Assembly: GCA_905221605.1 (NCBI GenBank)
Contig: CAJNDS010001724.1
Coordinates: 299,978-363,977, forward strand
Direction of reading: 5' to 3'
DNA length: 64,000 nucleotides
Source of the DNA: Symbiodinium natans
Lineage: Eukaryota; Sar; Dinophyceae; Suessiales; Symbiodiniaceae
The position numbers were made by a program, and so were the translations under genes. Position 1 is the first letter of the stretch, and each line of letters starts with the position of its first letter. The notes under the pieces are model-generated. The model made no database searches. It saw only the letters and a list, made by a program, of their open reading frames with translations, and was not told the DNA's origin. This document shows, piece by piece, positions 9,386 to 20,406 of this stretch.

Positions 9386-9598
9386 GCCAGAGATACACTC
9401 TGGGATGTGGTGTTGTGGGGTTCAGGGTTTAGGGTTTGGGGTTTGGGGTTTAGGTTTAGAGTTCACGGTTTAGGGTTTAGGGTTTAGGGTTAGGGTTTAG
9501 AGTTCACGGTTTAGGGTTTAGGCGACAAGGACAGCCTGGTGTCCGCATCCGTACGTTTGCCCGGGTCGTGCCCTTAATGTTAGGGTCGCTTTAATAAA

Positions 9599-9614
9599 CC
9601 CCCCCCCCCCCCCC
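9599..9614. repeat. Poly-C tract
   Basis: Uninterrupted C run of about 16. Similar C or G runs occur near 7081, 8198, 15551, 18831, 20407, 22243, 32340, 38437 and 53111. The stretch 9620-10020 beyond it contains no recognisable gene; its open reading frames lack splice or family support. Confidence 0.9.
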
Positions 9615-10027
9615 AAATCTTGTTTTGGTCCCCGGGGCTTGGAGGGGGTGGAAAAAAGAGGGGGTGTCAATTATGAGGATTCTGGGGGTCTGGGGTCTCA
9701 AACGAGATCTGCTTCTCTAAAGACTGAGCCTTGGAGCTCTTTCAAGCCAGCTCAGCTGAAAAGTCTTCTCTGCAATGGAACTCTTAAGCCATTTTCAGTA
9801 AAATTTTCAATTCCTGGCCAGAGAAATTTTACAATTGCCACCCCATTCTTATTATCACCGGACCCCCCTATTTAGACTTGTTTACATACATCGGCCCGAA
9901 AACCTCCCGTAATGGAAAGTAGTCTTCGGCTGGGGCCCTCTGGCCTGGCGAATATTACTATTGCCACCCCAATTAAAAAAGCCACCCTCACATTAGGACT
10001 TGGGTCCGTGGTACTGTCTACCCTGCA

Positions 10028-10126
10028 GTCTCCATTGGAGTTCCTTTTTTGGGTTAACCAGGTTTAAGGATAGGGTCCTGTAATGGAAAAAGAGGTTAAC
10101 CCCCAAAAGGAACTAACAATGGAGAC
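10028..10126. mobile_element. TIR element, family F8
   Basis: Almost perfect inverted repeat: GTCTCCATTGGAGTTCCTTT at the left, AAAGGAACTAACAATGGAGAC at the right. The interior GGGTTAACC is palindromic. The second copy at 23798-23895 is highly similar over its whole length. Confidence 0.8.
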
Positions 10127-10209
10127 TATGTCCCTAAACCCTAAACCCTCAACCCTCAACCCTCAACCCTAAACCCTAAACCCTGAACCTCCAAGTGCTG
10201 TCGACGAAG

Positions 10210-10262
10210 GCACGGGCTACGTCCGCACGGACGAGTTGCCTGACGACGATGAGGAGCCAGAG
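10210..10262 (+). CDS. C-type module exon with GC donor
   Basis: 53 nt reading (G)TGYVRTDELPDDDEEPE between CGACGAAG and GCATGG. A (TTTAGGG)n block follows within 25 bp of the donor. Confidence 0.82.
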
Positions 10263-10737
10263 GCATGGGCCTGCCATGTGTGGGGGTTTAGGGTTTGGGG
10301 TTTAGGGTGTAGGGTTTAGGGTTTAGGGATACAAGCCTAGGCAGGCCCTTTGGACCTTGAACTTTCCCCTTACTGGGCCTGGGTTTGAGAGGGTCATTTC
10401 AGGAATAATTTCAGCGGGCTTTAAGGACTATATGTTAGAAGCTCAGCGCCTCATTTAACCTGAGGCTGTCACTTACGCACCATGTGCAGCCAAACTTTTC
10501 GCGGGTGTTTGAAAGCAAGGAGTTCCTTTAAAACCCTTGGTGCCACAGAGCCGGACACAAGCAGACGTCTTGAGCCCTCTCAACTCCAAGGCAACAAGAA
10601 CTGATGAAACAGGGTGGATTAGGCTGGGACTTTGGCTCTCCAACCTCTCCTTCGGGGTACTTCTCTAAATTAGGTGGTGCCGTACTATAAAGAGGAGAGA
10701 ACTACCTTTATTCTCTGCTAGTCGCCAGCCTTGAGAG

Positions 10738-10779
10738 GCCCACCGGAATGTCACGTTCGCACAGGCTCGTGCCTTAAAG
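10738..10779 (+). CDS. A-type module exon
   Basis: Reads AHRNVTFAQARALK between CTTGAGAG and GTCGCA. It carries FAQA where most A exons have FSPA, a variant shared with 15755. Confidence 0.68.
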
Positions 10780-10854
10780 GTCGCAAGACCTCTTCTCGGG
10801 CTTTGGTCGTGCGGCGCATCGTCTATCCTTTGTTTCTAGGGCATCACAGATCCT

Positions 10855-10995
10855 CAGGCCCAAAATGGCCCAAAAGCCTCACATAGGAAGGCCCTTGGGC
10901 AGTCAGAGTCCTTAAACCTTAGGGGGTTTAGGGTCCAAAATAGCCCCAAAACCATATAAGGGCCCAACAAAAACCTAAAAATCAGAGTCCTTCAA
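10855..10995. mobile_element. F10 dispersed repeat, two partial copies
   Basis: CCCAAAATGGCCCAAAAGCC and, 70 bp on, TCCAAAATAGCCCCAAAACC are two degenerate copies of the element at 7996. Both contain a CAGAGTCCTT box. Confidence 0.4.
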
Positions 10996-11097
10996 GTGGC
11001 TGGGTGTAGTGAAGATTTCCGCCAACGCCTTCCTACGAAACTCCTGGGAGCACGTGCATCGGATCCTAGTGAAGCAACTGCAACTGTCTAAGATACC

Positions 11098-11178
11098 CTA
11101 ATCCCTAAACCCTAAACCCTAAACCCTAAACCCTAAACCCTAAACCCTAAACCCTAAACCCTAAACCCTAAACCCTAG
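11098..11178 (-). repeat. Telomeric (CCCTAAA)n block
   Basis: About 11 repeats of CCCTAAA on the + strand. It ends in CCCTAG|G, which could act as an AG|G acceptor, but no module exon starts there. Confidence 0.95.
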
Positions 11179-11243
11179 GTTGCAGATCCAGGAGTCCTAT
11201 AGAGGGCATTCCTGTAGGAACCGATTGCCGCGATTGTACCAAG

Positions 11244-11292
11244 GGCGCGGAGGCTGAGGACGAGACGTCCTCGCCATCCGCACCACGCAAAG
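11244..11292 (+). CDS. B-type module exon
   Basis: 49 nt reading GAEAEDETSSPSAPRK+G between GTACCAAG and GCCGGC (GC donor). A telomeric block follows 45 bp downstream. Confidence 0.8.
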
Positions 11293-11716
11293 GCCGGCCT
11301 GGTTCCCTGCTCCCAAAGAGCCCAATACCCCTTAAGGTTTAGGGTTTAGGGTTTAGGGTTTAGGGTTTAGGGCTTCCTTGCTACAAGTGATGTGGGAGCA
11401 GACCCCAGGTGAGGTACGAAGCCTGTTGCAAAGGGTTTAGGGCTTGAGGAATCTGCCTTCAATTTGTTAGGGATCCTTAGTTTTAAGATTTACGGTATAC
11501 TCTTTAACTAAGCCATATTGGGCTCTTTGGGTTACTGTATACAAAACCTCTATATGATGTTAGAATACACACACACACACTCTCTCGCTCTCGCTCTCTC
11601 TGTCTCTTTCTATATGCATACATATATATATATATACATATGCATATTTTTCAGTTATTCAATATTCACCCGTATGGAGCGGGATGTTGGGGGCCGTGTA
11701 CGTGCAAGTCTGTCAG

Positions 11717-11769
11717 GCACCGGCTATATTCGGCCGACTGAGCTGCCCGATGACGACGAAGAGTCTGAG
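11717..11769 (+). CDS. C-type module exon
   Basis: 53 nt reading (G)TGYIRPTELPDDDEESE between TCTGTCAG and GTCTGA. (CA)n, (CT)n and (TA)n microsatellites lie just upstream (11569-11645). Confidence 0.82.
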
Positions 11770-12320
11770 GTCTGAGCGTGCAGAATCCTGCGGAGCTGCA
11801 TCGCAAGACGTAGGCCCTGAAGGTAGAAATCAAGCTTTTTCAGAAAATGCAGCAGGAGATAGGGAGAGAGAGGGGAAGGATGGAGAGCAGCGGACGTGAG
11901 GGAAATGCTAGCCATGCGAGTGCTTGCACACCCTGTATTGCGCTGGAACCGGGTTACACCCTAAGCCTACACCGCAGCCCTAAACCCTAAACCCTAAACC
12001 CCGGCGGCACACCCGAAGTTTGGTCAGCCCCCGCTGTGCCAAATCGCGACCCTTCCGAAAGCCGTCGGGTCATCTTGCACATTCTAGGAGGCTCCATATT
12101 CTGTGTTTTTTTTATTATTTGGGTTCTTTCTCTTGTTTGGGATCATAATTACCATAGTTCTTACGCTTGGGGTTTGCGGTTTAGGGTTTCACTCTCTCCG
12201 GAAGACATGCCTGAGACACTAAAGCCCTGGCGTTACACCTTGGGGAGACGACACATTACACGTTTTATACACATTCATATGTATGCCGTTGCCCCCGGAT
12301 CGCACTAGCTGGGGGCTTAA

Positions 12321-12565
12321 ATAAATAAATAAATATATATATATATATATATGTGTATATACATACATATATATATATATATATTTATATTTATAGACAC
12401 ACAGACACACAGACACACAGAGACACACAGAGACACACAGAGACACCCAGAGACACACAGAGACACACAGAGACACACACAGGCACACACAGACACACAC
12501 AGACACACACAGAGACACGGAGACACACAGACACAGGCGCGCGCACACACACACACACACACACG
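12321..12565. repeat. Compound microsatellite
   Basis: (TA)n near 12330-12385, then a CACAGA/GACACA array to about 12537, then (CA)n to 12565. Open reading frames through it are low-complexity artefacts. An A exon starts only 16 bp after its end. Confidence 0.95.
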
Positions 12566-12580
12566 TGTGCGCAACCGCAG

Positions 12581-12619
12581 GACGAGCGACAGGTGACCTT
12601 CGCGCCTGCCCGCGCCTCT
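12581..12619 (+). CDS. A-type module exon
   Basis: 39 nt reading [13 protein letters not shown] between CAACCGCAG and GTTCTT. Exact family length and phase. Confidence 0.78.
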
Positions 12620-12678
12620 GTTCTTCGTAGACTCACTGAGGGTTTACAGCATTTAGGTTTTTGAGGGTGTAGGGTTTA

Positions 12679-12811
12679 CTTGATAAAGTTCAAAGGTACT
12701 TTAAAGTAGGGTCATAGGTACCTTAAGGGTTACCCCTAGGTACCTAAAAAGAGTTCTGAGTATAGTTACCCCTCTTCTGACGCTGCTTATGAGTTCCCAT
12801 GAACCTCCAAG
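12679..12811. mobile_element. F3 TIR element, diverged
   Basis: Right end CCCATGAACCTCCAAG is well kept. The left end CTTGATAAAGTTCAAAGG has drifted. The middle contains GGTACC palindromes. Confidence 0.45.
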
Positions 12812-12939
12812 AAGGGGGTTCAGGGGCAGCCAGGGAAGCCAGGAGAAGACCGATGCAAAAAGCAGGTCCAGGGTCTCAGGGTCTCAGGTTTAGAGACGGT
12901 TGTTGTCGGCCCGTGTTCGTTGGCATGGTTCGGGGGTGA

Positions 12940-13081
12940 GGGTTTAGGGTTTAGGGTTTAGGGTTTAGGGTTTAGGGGTTTAGAGTTTAGGGTTTAGGGT
13001 TTAGGGTTTAGGGGTTTAAGGGTTTAGGGGTTTAGGGGTTTAGGGGTTTAGGGGTTTAGGGTTTAGGGTTTAGGGTTTAGG
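12940..13081 (+). repeat. Telomeric block with TTTAGGGG variants
   Basis: About 20 repeats. The middle third is mostly the 8-mer TTTAGGGG and the flanks are TTTAGGG, so the variant has spread within the array. Confidence 0.9.
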
Positions 13082-13113
13082 AAGTCGAGAGCCGACGCCT
13101 TGATGCTTTTCAG

Positions 13114-13162
13114 GAGAGCGACGTGCTTGCCGAGTCAGGATCGCCCTCCGCACCTCGTAAAG
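13114..13162 (+). CDS. B-type module exon
   Basis: 49 nt reading ESDVLAESGSPSAPRK+G between GCTTTTCAG (best polypyrimidine acceptor in the series) and GCTGGG. Confidence 0.82.
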
Positions 13163-13168
13163 GCTGGG

Positions 13169-13270
13169 TGCTGTGGTCCTCGCGGACGAAATGAACCCTA
13201 AACAAGGGTTTATGGTTCATAGACCTTTTTGGGAGTTTTAGTAGTATAGGGCATATGACCCCCCATTTTA
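13169..13270. mobile_element. F2 TIR element in B-C intron
   Basis: CCTCGCGGACGAAATGAACC to CATTTTATGGTTCAAC, with the core TTTTAGTAGTATAGGGCATA. It starts seven bases after the predicted end of the B exon. Confidence 0.55.
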
Positions 13271-13536
13271 TGGTTCAACTGCACACAAAATTTCCTATCC
13301 CCGCGGAATTCGTGACATGCGCCTGCTTTCATTCTCTCTCTTTCTCGGGCAACGTGAAGTCGATCTCCGCCGGCCCGGCAATCACTTTTCTGGTTTAGGG
13401 TTTAGGGTGTTGGGCAGGCCAAGAGACAAGTCAACCCATATTTCGCCATTCTTCACCATTCTTGCGTTATCAGCGAAAGCTGCTTCACAGTTTCACGCTC
13501 TCAAGCCCCGACACCCACGTCTCTGCAGCTCTGCAG

Positions 13537-13592
13537 GCACTGGATATGTGAGAACAACTGACCTGCCAGACGACGACGATGAGGAATCAGAG
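13537..13592 (+). CDS. C-type module exon with GC donor
   Basis: 56 nt, one codon longer than the 53-nt form, reading (G)TGYVRTTDLPDDDDEESE between GCTCTGCAG and GCCTCG. Confidence 0.82.
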
Positions 13593-13640
13593 GCCTCGAC
13601 AGTACCTTTGCAGACATGCATTCTGGAGCTCCTAAGCCTA

Positions 13641-13752
13641 CCCTCAGGGTCCATGTACCCATTAAAGTACATACTTGGGCATTACAGGGGTGCCCCGATT
13701 TCGTGGCTTTAGGGCCCAAGTATGTACTAATATGGGTACATGGACCCTTCGG
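13641..13752. mobile_element. TIR element, family F4
   Basis: CAGGGTCCATGTACCCATTA against TATGGGTACATGGACCCTTC, with inner arms AGTACATACTTGGGC and GCCCAAGTATGTACT. Strong hairpin potential. Copies at 14801, 19954, 35670 and 55240, and half a copy at 1609. Confidence 0.75.
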
Positions 13753-14085
13753 CCTAAAGCTCAAAGCGCGGCTCCCATTAAGTTTGTAGCGACTAGACCC
13801 TAAACCCTTTTGATGAGAGGGACTCAGGGTTTCTCAACCGCGAAGCTACTCCTTAAACTACGACCGAAGGGCAGAACTCATATTCCGAGTTCGAAGTTCT
13901 CAAAGGGCTTAGGGTTTAACATGCTTACAGCGTGTCGGGTTCATGGTTTAGGGTCGTTCTAAACCCTAAACCCTAAACCCTAAACCCTAAACCCTGAACC
14001 CTGAACCCTAAACCCTAAACCCTAAACCCTAAACCCTAACATGGTTCAGGTTCAGGGCTTCGGTTTCCCAAGCTCGCCCCCGCAG

Positions 14086-14124
14086 GCCGCACGGAACGTC
14101 AGCTTCTCTCCCGCTGCGGCCTCT
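14086..14124 (+). CDS. A-type module exon with GC donor
   Basis: 39 nt reading AARNVSFSPAAAS between CCCCGCAG and GCTTCG. Confidence 0.8.
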
Positions 14125-14470
14125 GCTTCGACCTGCTGGTAGCGGGGGTTGGACCCAAACCAGCAGATTCCGCTCTTTTGGGTTTAGGGTTTAGGGTTCG
14201 GGTTTAGGGTTTGGGGTTTAGGGTTTAGGGTTTAGGGTTTAGGGTTTAGGGTTGAGGGCTCAGGGTTCAGGGTTTAGGGTCAGCACTTCCCGGTTGTCCG
14301 GACGACGCTTGAACCTCATCATCGCGAAGGCCGTGTTAGCGACCCTCCATAGGTTGTGAAGAGTGTAGTTATCGGGGCTCACCTTTCCAGTACGCACGCG
14401 CCCGATCTAGGAAGCCGCTTAAAGGGGTCGCAGGTTGTCCTATGACTTGCATGCGACAGCCTTCTGTGAG

Positions 14471-14519
14471 GAAGTTGATGCGTTGGGCGAGGGCACGTCG
14501 CCCGCGGCTCCACGCAAAG
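14471..14519 (+). CDS. B-type module exon
   Basis: 49 nt reading EVDALGEGTSPAAPRK+G between CTGTGAG and GCCAGC. Confidence 0.82.
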
Positions 14520-14691
14520 GCCAGCTTCCCAGCCATCTCAGGAAAGTAACCAACACTTCGTAAGGGTTTAGGGTTTAGGATTTAGGGTTTAGGGTTTAGG
14601 GGTAACATCCTGAAGTCGCAATGCTTGGTGGCAGGAGTTTGCAGCTTCAAAGGCACTTTTTAAGTAGCCTTGTTGTGGTCGCTGGCCGCAG

Positions 14692-14744
14692 GCACCGGTT
14701 TCGTGAAAGCCTCCGACCTACCATCGGATGATGAGGATGAGGAC
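14692..14744 (+). CDS. C-type module exon with GA donor
   Basis: 53 nt reading (G)TGFVKASDLPSDDEDED between GGCCGCAG and GAGATG. The GA donor restores the exact 53-nt length. With 14086 and 14471 it makes a complete dispersed A-B-C module within 660 bp. Confidence 0.77.
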
Positions 14745-14800
14745 GAGATGCACACATGGTCCAAACTCTGACGCCGTCTGAAGCACCTAACACCCTTTTG

Positions 14801-14907
14801 CCCTAAGGATCCATGTGCCTATATAGCATATACTTGGGCCCTAAAGGTACCATGTAAGAACTCCCTTAAGGCCCACGTATATACCATACAGGTACATGGA
14901 TCCTTAG
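14801..14907. mobile_element. F4 TIR element
   Basis: CCCTAAGGATCCATGTGCCT against ACAGGTACATGGATCCTTAG, with inner arms GCATATACTTGGGCC and GGCCCACGTATATACC. Confidence 0.75.
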
Positions 14908-15754
14908 ACTTTACCCTTGTGCACTTTACGCTTTCTTGTCCAGCGACTGCTGAGCAAACAGCACCTCCATGCATTAAACCCTTTATTACGTATGGTAGCA
15001 TATATATATATATAGGGAATGTAACATTTGCATATATATCTGTATACATAGACACACACACACACACACAGAGCACACCCTAGAAGCAGAAACCCTGCAC
15101 ATCACTTGCACGCCTTCCATCCCAAGCCCCAAGCCCACATCGAAGCCCTACCGCCTGAAAGCAGAAAGCCCCCGAGTATCTCGACTCCGACCTTGCACCC
15201 TGAGCACACCATCACCCCTCCCGAGCGTTTAGGGTTTAGGGTTTAGGGTTTAGGGTTTGGGTTTAGGAAGTTTAGGGTTTAGGGTTAGGGTTTGGGGTGG
15301 CACACCATCACCCACCTGAGCCTCCCTACTCACGTCTCCTCTTGCGGGCCTTCAACTACCAGAACCCCCATTTCTCCCATCCGGACCCACTGGAGGGGGG
15401 CAGTGCGCATGATAGTCTTGGCGGGATACATCGGAATGATTATGGGACAATGTTATCATTCTGTTAGGCGCCTGCGTTGCACTGTGAACCCTAAACCTTC
15501 GCAAGGATGACCTGGAGAAACCGAGAAGTGTACCAGGCGGCAAACACCAGAGCCCCCCCCCCCCCCCCAAAAAAAAAAAAAAAGAGGCAAAATAAACAAA
15601 ATGCAAACAAAAAAACTCGACTCCCGAAACGCCCAGCAAAGACAAAAACCCTGCACCCCCTAAACCCTAAGCCCTAAGCCCTAAACCCTAAACCCTAAAC
15701 CCCAAGCCATAAACCCCCAAGCCCTCAAGCTTTGTGCGGGAGCCCTCGGCCCAG

Positions 15755-15791
15755 GACGGTGCCCAGCGCTACGTCAGCTTCGCCCAGGCAG
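15755..15791 (+). CDS. A-type module exon, boundary uncertain
   Basis: Reads DGAQRYVSFAQA(G) between CGGCCCAG and GTGCTTTAG. With that GT donor the exon leaves in phase 1 instead of 0. The 16093-16147 exon has an alternative acceptor (AAG|GG) that would match. Confidence 0.6.
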
Positions 15792-16110
15792 GTGCTTTAG
15801 GGTTTAGGGTTTAGGGTTAGGGTTTAGAGTTTGGGTTTAGAGTTTCCCTTCCGCTCGGCCTCAGACCACGAGTCTCGTGCATGCTTGACGGGGCCTGGTG
15901 GTCTTGCGCGGACGTTTAGGGTTGGGTTGCATGCAAGGATTGTTGTAGACAACTGCAGGCATTAAGAATTTGAGCTCGTGCTGGAATGGGGTCCCTCACC
16001 CCCAAACTCCTTAAGCCCAAAACCCTGATCCCTAGTGTGGAGCCTGCTGTTGCAGAGAGTGCTTTCGGAAACCGAAACCCCGCATGTTCCAGACTCAGGA
16101 TCAAGGGCAG

Positions 16111-16147
16111 AGTGGCGAACACAGCTCGCCCAGCGCTCCACGCAAAG
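16111..16147 (+). CDS. B-type module exon with GA donor
   Basis: SGEHSSPSAPRK+G between GGGCAG and GACTGC. Alternative acceptors at 16093 and 16105 would lengthen the N side with Gln-rich residues (TQDQGQ). Confidence 0.66.
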
Positions 16148-16870
16148 GACTGCCTTATTATTTCATGGCCTGGGATTTTCAGGGTTCAGGTAAAGGGTTT
16201 ACTGTTTGCGGTCCTGGACATCATAGCCCGGATGCAAGAAAGGGTCCAGGGTTCTAGGTGTGGCGGCTAGGGCTTGGTACTCGCTTAGGGGCTTTTGGTT
16301 TGTGATTTTGCATTACAGCTTACGACCCAAGCCCTTCGCATACTCCTAAACCTCCTAGACGTTCGTTGGGCCTGCTTGGTGGAAGTGCCCTAAACCCTTG
16401 GCCTTAAACCCTAAAGTCCCCAAAGGCCCTAAACCAGGACGAACCCTCAACACCTTTTGATAACTGTGTTCAACTTGGGGGGGCAGAGGGAAGGCTCCAA
16501 ATCAAGCCCTGAATCATGACTACCCCAGAACATCCTTCCCTCCCATAAAGCTAAGACCCAATAGGATAGGAGCCTGGATACTTCAGAAGATTGTTTGTTA
16601 TTGTCTTACAAGATTCCTTTAGAACTTTGCTCTAGTCTAGCTCACTCAACTGAACAGACAGAGGCCCCTGTCTCTAGAGCTCAGCCCCAAGACCCCTAAG
16701 TCGAAACCCTCACAACCCTAAGCCTAAACCCCAAACCCTAGACCCTGAACCCTGAACCCTGAACCCTAAATCCCTACAGCCCTAAGTCCCTAAACCCCAA
16801 GCCCCAAACCCTAAACCCTAAATCCCTAACTATAAACCATCAACCTGAGAGTTGAATCCAGATAGACTGG

Positions 16871-17096
16871 CTGGTTTTTAGTAGGGAATGAGGGAGTGAG
16901 GGCCCTATTATGTAACCTTTATGGGATGCCTCACGAATTAGGGCCCGATTGTCTACCCTTCAAGGGTTTATATAGGGTATCTCATGAGTGAGGGCCCTGT
17001 TTTACAGCCTTTAAGGGATTATGTAGGGCGCCTCATTCCCTTGCTACCCTAAACTCGAAGCCCCAAGCCCTCATTCCCTACTAAGAACGAACCAGG
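16871..17096. mobile_element. F6 TIR element with internal duplications
   Basis: CTGGTTTTTAGTAGGGAATG against CATTCCCTACTAAGAACGAACCAG. The inside repeats 'GAGGGCCCT...CCTTTAAGGG' three times, so the element grew by tandem duplication of its arm, as in the 42996 copy. Confidence 0.7.
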
Positions 17097-17108
17097 GATA
17101 GACGGAAG

Positions 17109-17176
17109 GAACCGGCTTCGTGTCGCCAGCAGATCTCCCGGACGATGAGGATGAGGAGGAGGAAGAGGAAGAGGAG
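17109..17176 (+). CDS. C-type module exon with long poly-Glu tail
   Basis: (G)TGFVSPADLPDDEDE followed by a run of Glu to a GCGAGG donor. 68 nt, 15 nt longer than standard but in phase. Its acceptor lies 12 bp after the end of an F6 element. Confidence 0.72.
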
Positions 17177-17803
17177 GCGAGGAGACTTGAGGTTCAGGGG
17201 TTCAGGATTCAAGGTTTACGGTTCAGGGTTCAGGGTTCGGGGAGTCAAGGTTTAGGGTTTAGGGCTAGGGTTTAGGGTTTAGGGTTTTAGGACGTTTGAT
17301 GTAAACGGGCTTAGGGTTCAGGATTCAGGCTTTAGGGTCCGGCCGGGGAAAGACACTTCAATGCCGGGCTCAGTTTTCGGGAATTTGTCCCTTCGGGCCG
17401 TTCATGCCTTTTTGAGCATGGGCCCCCGCAGCCGGAAAAAAGAGCCGAGAGTTGGCCCAGTCCATTCATTGGCTTAGGGTTTAGGGTTTGGGTTTAGGGC
17501 AGGGGGTTGGGGTTTAGGGTTTAGGGTTTAGGGCTAGTAGGGCTGAAGCCAGCACAGTGTCGTTAGGGCTGCCTGGACTATATTATGTGCGTGCGAAGTC
17601 CATTCCTGAAGATGAGACGGCTCGGGCTGCTTATGGGAAGTAAGGCAGCAACACTTACTTAGAGCCCCTTCTTCTAACCCCATGAACCTCCAACTTCGCC
17701 CTAAACCCTAAACCTTAAACCCTAAACCCTGAACCCCTAAACCCTGAACCCTAAACCCCTAAACCCTAAACCCTAATCCCTAAACCCTAAACCCACTGGG
17801 CAG

Positions 17804-17852
17804 CCTGCAAGCCTCGACCTGCCAGGAGGAAGAGGAAGACGCATACCAGGAG
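17804..17852 (+). CDS. Acidic small exon (LQASTCQEEEEDAYQE)
   Basis: 49 nt between CTGGGCAG and GATTGC (GA donor), phase 2 to 0. Same size and phase as the exon at 63088 and like the fused exons at 43526 and 49616. Confidence 0.45.
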
Positions 17853-18397
17853 GATTGCCTTAAGCTCAGGGCAACCTCGGCCTTTCTTCCTTTCGGAAGG
17901 TGGAACCTCAAGGATTTAGGGTTTTAGGGTTTAGGGTTAAAGGTTTAGGGTTTCGGGTTTAGGGTTTAGGGTTAAAGGTTTAGGGTTTTAGGGTTTAGGG
18001 TTTAGGGTCAAAGGTTTAGGGTTTAGGGTTTAGGGTTTAGGGAAGATGTTCCCTTAGTGGGATCAAAAGGACCCGAGCAACTCCCTAGGTAGGAGTACTT
18101 ACCGCGGCATTTTCGCGGGCCTCACGCACCCCCCAACACCTAACCTCCGTTCGCCCAGACTCAGCGCCGTCGAGCAGAGGTTCTGGAGTGGAGTCCCCGA
18201 CGCTTGGGCAGAGGCTTAACAACGGTGTAGGGTTTAGGGTTTAGGGTTCAGAGTTTAGGGGAGCTTGAAGTTGAGGGCTTAGGAAGAAGTTGGGCTCGGC
18301 TATTTTCAAGTTTCGAAACCACATAAACCTCAAGTGAACACGGCCTTCAACAAAACAGTCCGGGGTTACGACCTGAAGTTCCTGGGGTGGCCGTTGC

Positions 18398-18471
18398 CGG
18401 TTTAGGGTTTAGGGTTTAGGGTTTAGGGTTTAGGGTTTAGGGTTTAGGGTTTAGGGTTTAGGGTTTAGGGC
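18398..18471 (+). repeat. Telomeric (TTTAGGG)n block
   Basis: About ten perfect repeats. The region 17860-20340 is largely telomeric repeat, TIR elements and unassigned sequence with no convincing exon. Confidence 0.95.
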
Positions 18472-19227
18472 ACCCTTGCCCCACACCCCAGCACACTGAG
18501 GAGGGCCGCCACGGAGTCGGTCTGTGATGATGAGCATCTCTTCCTGGACTTGAAGAACCCTAGACCCTAAAACCCCTAAATCCCCAAAACCCTAGAACCC
18601 TAAAGCCCTAAGACCCTAAAACCCTAAACCCTAAAGCCCTAAGACCCTAAAGCCCTAAAACCCTAAACCCTAAACCCTAGAACCCAAAGCCCTGAGACCC
18701 TAAAGCCCTAAACCCTAATTAACACCCTAAATCCCCAAACGAGCATGAAGGTCGGTTTGGGGCCTCCAAGCTTCATTCGGCTTTAGGGTTTAGGGGTCGT
18801 CCTTTGGGGCTCAGTTGCGTTTTGAGTTGGAGGGGGGGGGACGTGTTCCCGAGAAACCTTCATAGGACGATGGGGGATTTGTGTATGTTCTTTTTTTGGG
18901 TGTTTAAGAGGATCTTTAGAGGTTTGGTTGTGTTTGGCTTCCCCCTGCACCCCCTAAAGTCCTTCACGTCAAACCTACAGTCCCAACATCCACGGGACGT
19001 CTGCTTCGGAATGACCCTAAACCCTGAACCGATGGCTGCTGTTTTTTCGGATTCGCGCGCCCAACGCACGATAAGGCTCCCAAGCACCGAGCAAATAGCG
19101 GGGACGCCCTCGAGCCTTAAGAACCCTTCCCATGTCAACAAGACCCAGGACCCAGAGTAAGCCCTCACTATATTTTGTTGGTGCATGCAGTTGCCTCATA
19201 TTTCCCTTTAAATTGAACCCGACAACT

Positions 19228-19320
19228 GGGATGTTCCCCCTTATGCTAACAGTCCTTCATTGGATTATAGTACCCCCTTTTTCGGATCCCTACTAAGGAC
19301 TGTAGTAAGGGGAAACACCC
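19228..19320. mobile_element. TIR element, family F1
   Basis: GGGATGTTCCCCCTTATGCT + AACAGTCCTT against AAGGACTGTAGTAAGGGG + AAACACCC. 93 bp. Further copies at 30361, 30637 and 48795. Confidence 0.72.
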
Positions 19321-19483
19321 TAAACCCTAAACCCTAAACGCGCACCTTTCCTATGGTTGTACTTTAAGGTTGCTCTGGGACGAGTCTAGAGAACCAGGCA
19401 GCGCCACAAGCCCCAGGCTTCCCCCAAAGCCTCGCTCTGACATTCCTTCATTAAGTCCTGAATCCCAAACCCAAAACCCTGAA

Positions 19484-19666
19484 CCCCAAACCCTAAACCC
19501 TAAACCCTAAACCCTAAACCCTAAACCCTAAACCCTAAACCCTAAACCCTAACCATAAACCCTAAACCCTAAACCCTAAACCCTAAACCCTAAACCCTAA
19601 ACCCTAAACCCTAAACCCTAAACCCTAAACCCTAAACCCTAAACCCTAGCCCTAAACCCTAAAGAA
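19484..19666 (-). repeat. Telomeric (CCCTAAA)n block
   Basis: About 25 repeats. Together with the opposite-strand block at 19743-19814 (about ten TTTAGGG) it makes a convergent pair around 75 bp of unique sequence. Confidence 0.95.
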
Positions 19667-19953
19667 GTCTCTCATGTGAAGCGCTGCCAGAGGCCCCGTG
19701 AGCTTCCAGAGGCGGGGCCATTTTGGGGCCTTTAGGTTTTGGGGGTTGGGGTTTAGGGTTTAGGGTTTAGGGTTTAGGGTTTAGGGTTTAGGGTTTAGGG
19801 TTTAGGGTTTAGGGTAGAAACTCTGGACGAAGAGGGTTGAGATTTCCGGACTTTAGCGGCTTTGAGGTTAGGGTTTAGGGTTTGGGCTTAGGGGAAAGTG
19901 ACAGAAGGTTTAGGGCTTAGTGCGTGTTGAGTGTTTGGGGCGACATGCATGTT

Positions 19954-20052
19954 CCCCTAAGGGTCTATATACCTACATATTGTATGCCAGGGTTCCCATA
20001 TTGTAGCTTTAGGGCCCAAATATAGACCAAAGAGGTACATGGACTCTTAGGG
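19954..20052. mobile_element. F4 TIR element
   Basis: CCCCTAAGGGTCTATATACC against GGTACATGGACTCTTAGGG, with the core TAGGGCCCAAATATAGACC. Confidence 0.6.
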
Positions 20053-20340
20053 TTTGGAGTGGGAGTTCATGACTACGGGCTGGTTACTTGGGGGCTACTT
20101 GGGTAATTATGTTTGGAGTTGTATAGGGGAACAAGATTAGGGGTGCCCCTGAACACCCTCTAAAGCCCTCGAAAACCCTCTATATCCCTTTCAAACCCTC
20201 TAACACCCTTTAAAACCCTCCAAAACTCTTTAAACTCTAATAGAGAGACTGCAACCCCTAAACTCCTATGTCCTACCCAGAACTCTAGGGCCTCTAGGGT
20301 GTACGACTCAAAAGGACTGCTGTGGGCCCCCACCCCTCAG

Positions 20341-20406
20341 GCTGAGAACGCAGGTGACGACAGCCCGACTGCAAACAGCGCGCAGGCAGTGAGCTTCCCG
20401 CATATT
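20341..20406 (+). CDS. Candidate exon resembling joined B and A (AENAGDDSPTANSAQ...)
   Basis: Open from acceptor CCCCTCAG through DDSPTANSAQAVSFPHI to a 19-base G tract. VSF recalls the A core and DDSP the B core. The donor is unclear because the G tract begins at once. Confidence 0.35.

Noticed and set aside
12219..12664. Open frames on both strands with CVCVS or HTETHRDT repeats
   Set aside because: They are translations of the CACAGA/(CA)n microsatellite; all frames stay open because the repeat lacks stops.
19674..19715. A-like VSFQRRG after CTGCCAGAG
   Set aside because: Frame of VSF does not agree with phase 0 entry at any acceptor.
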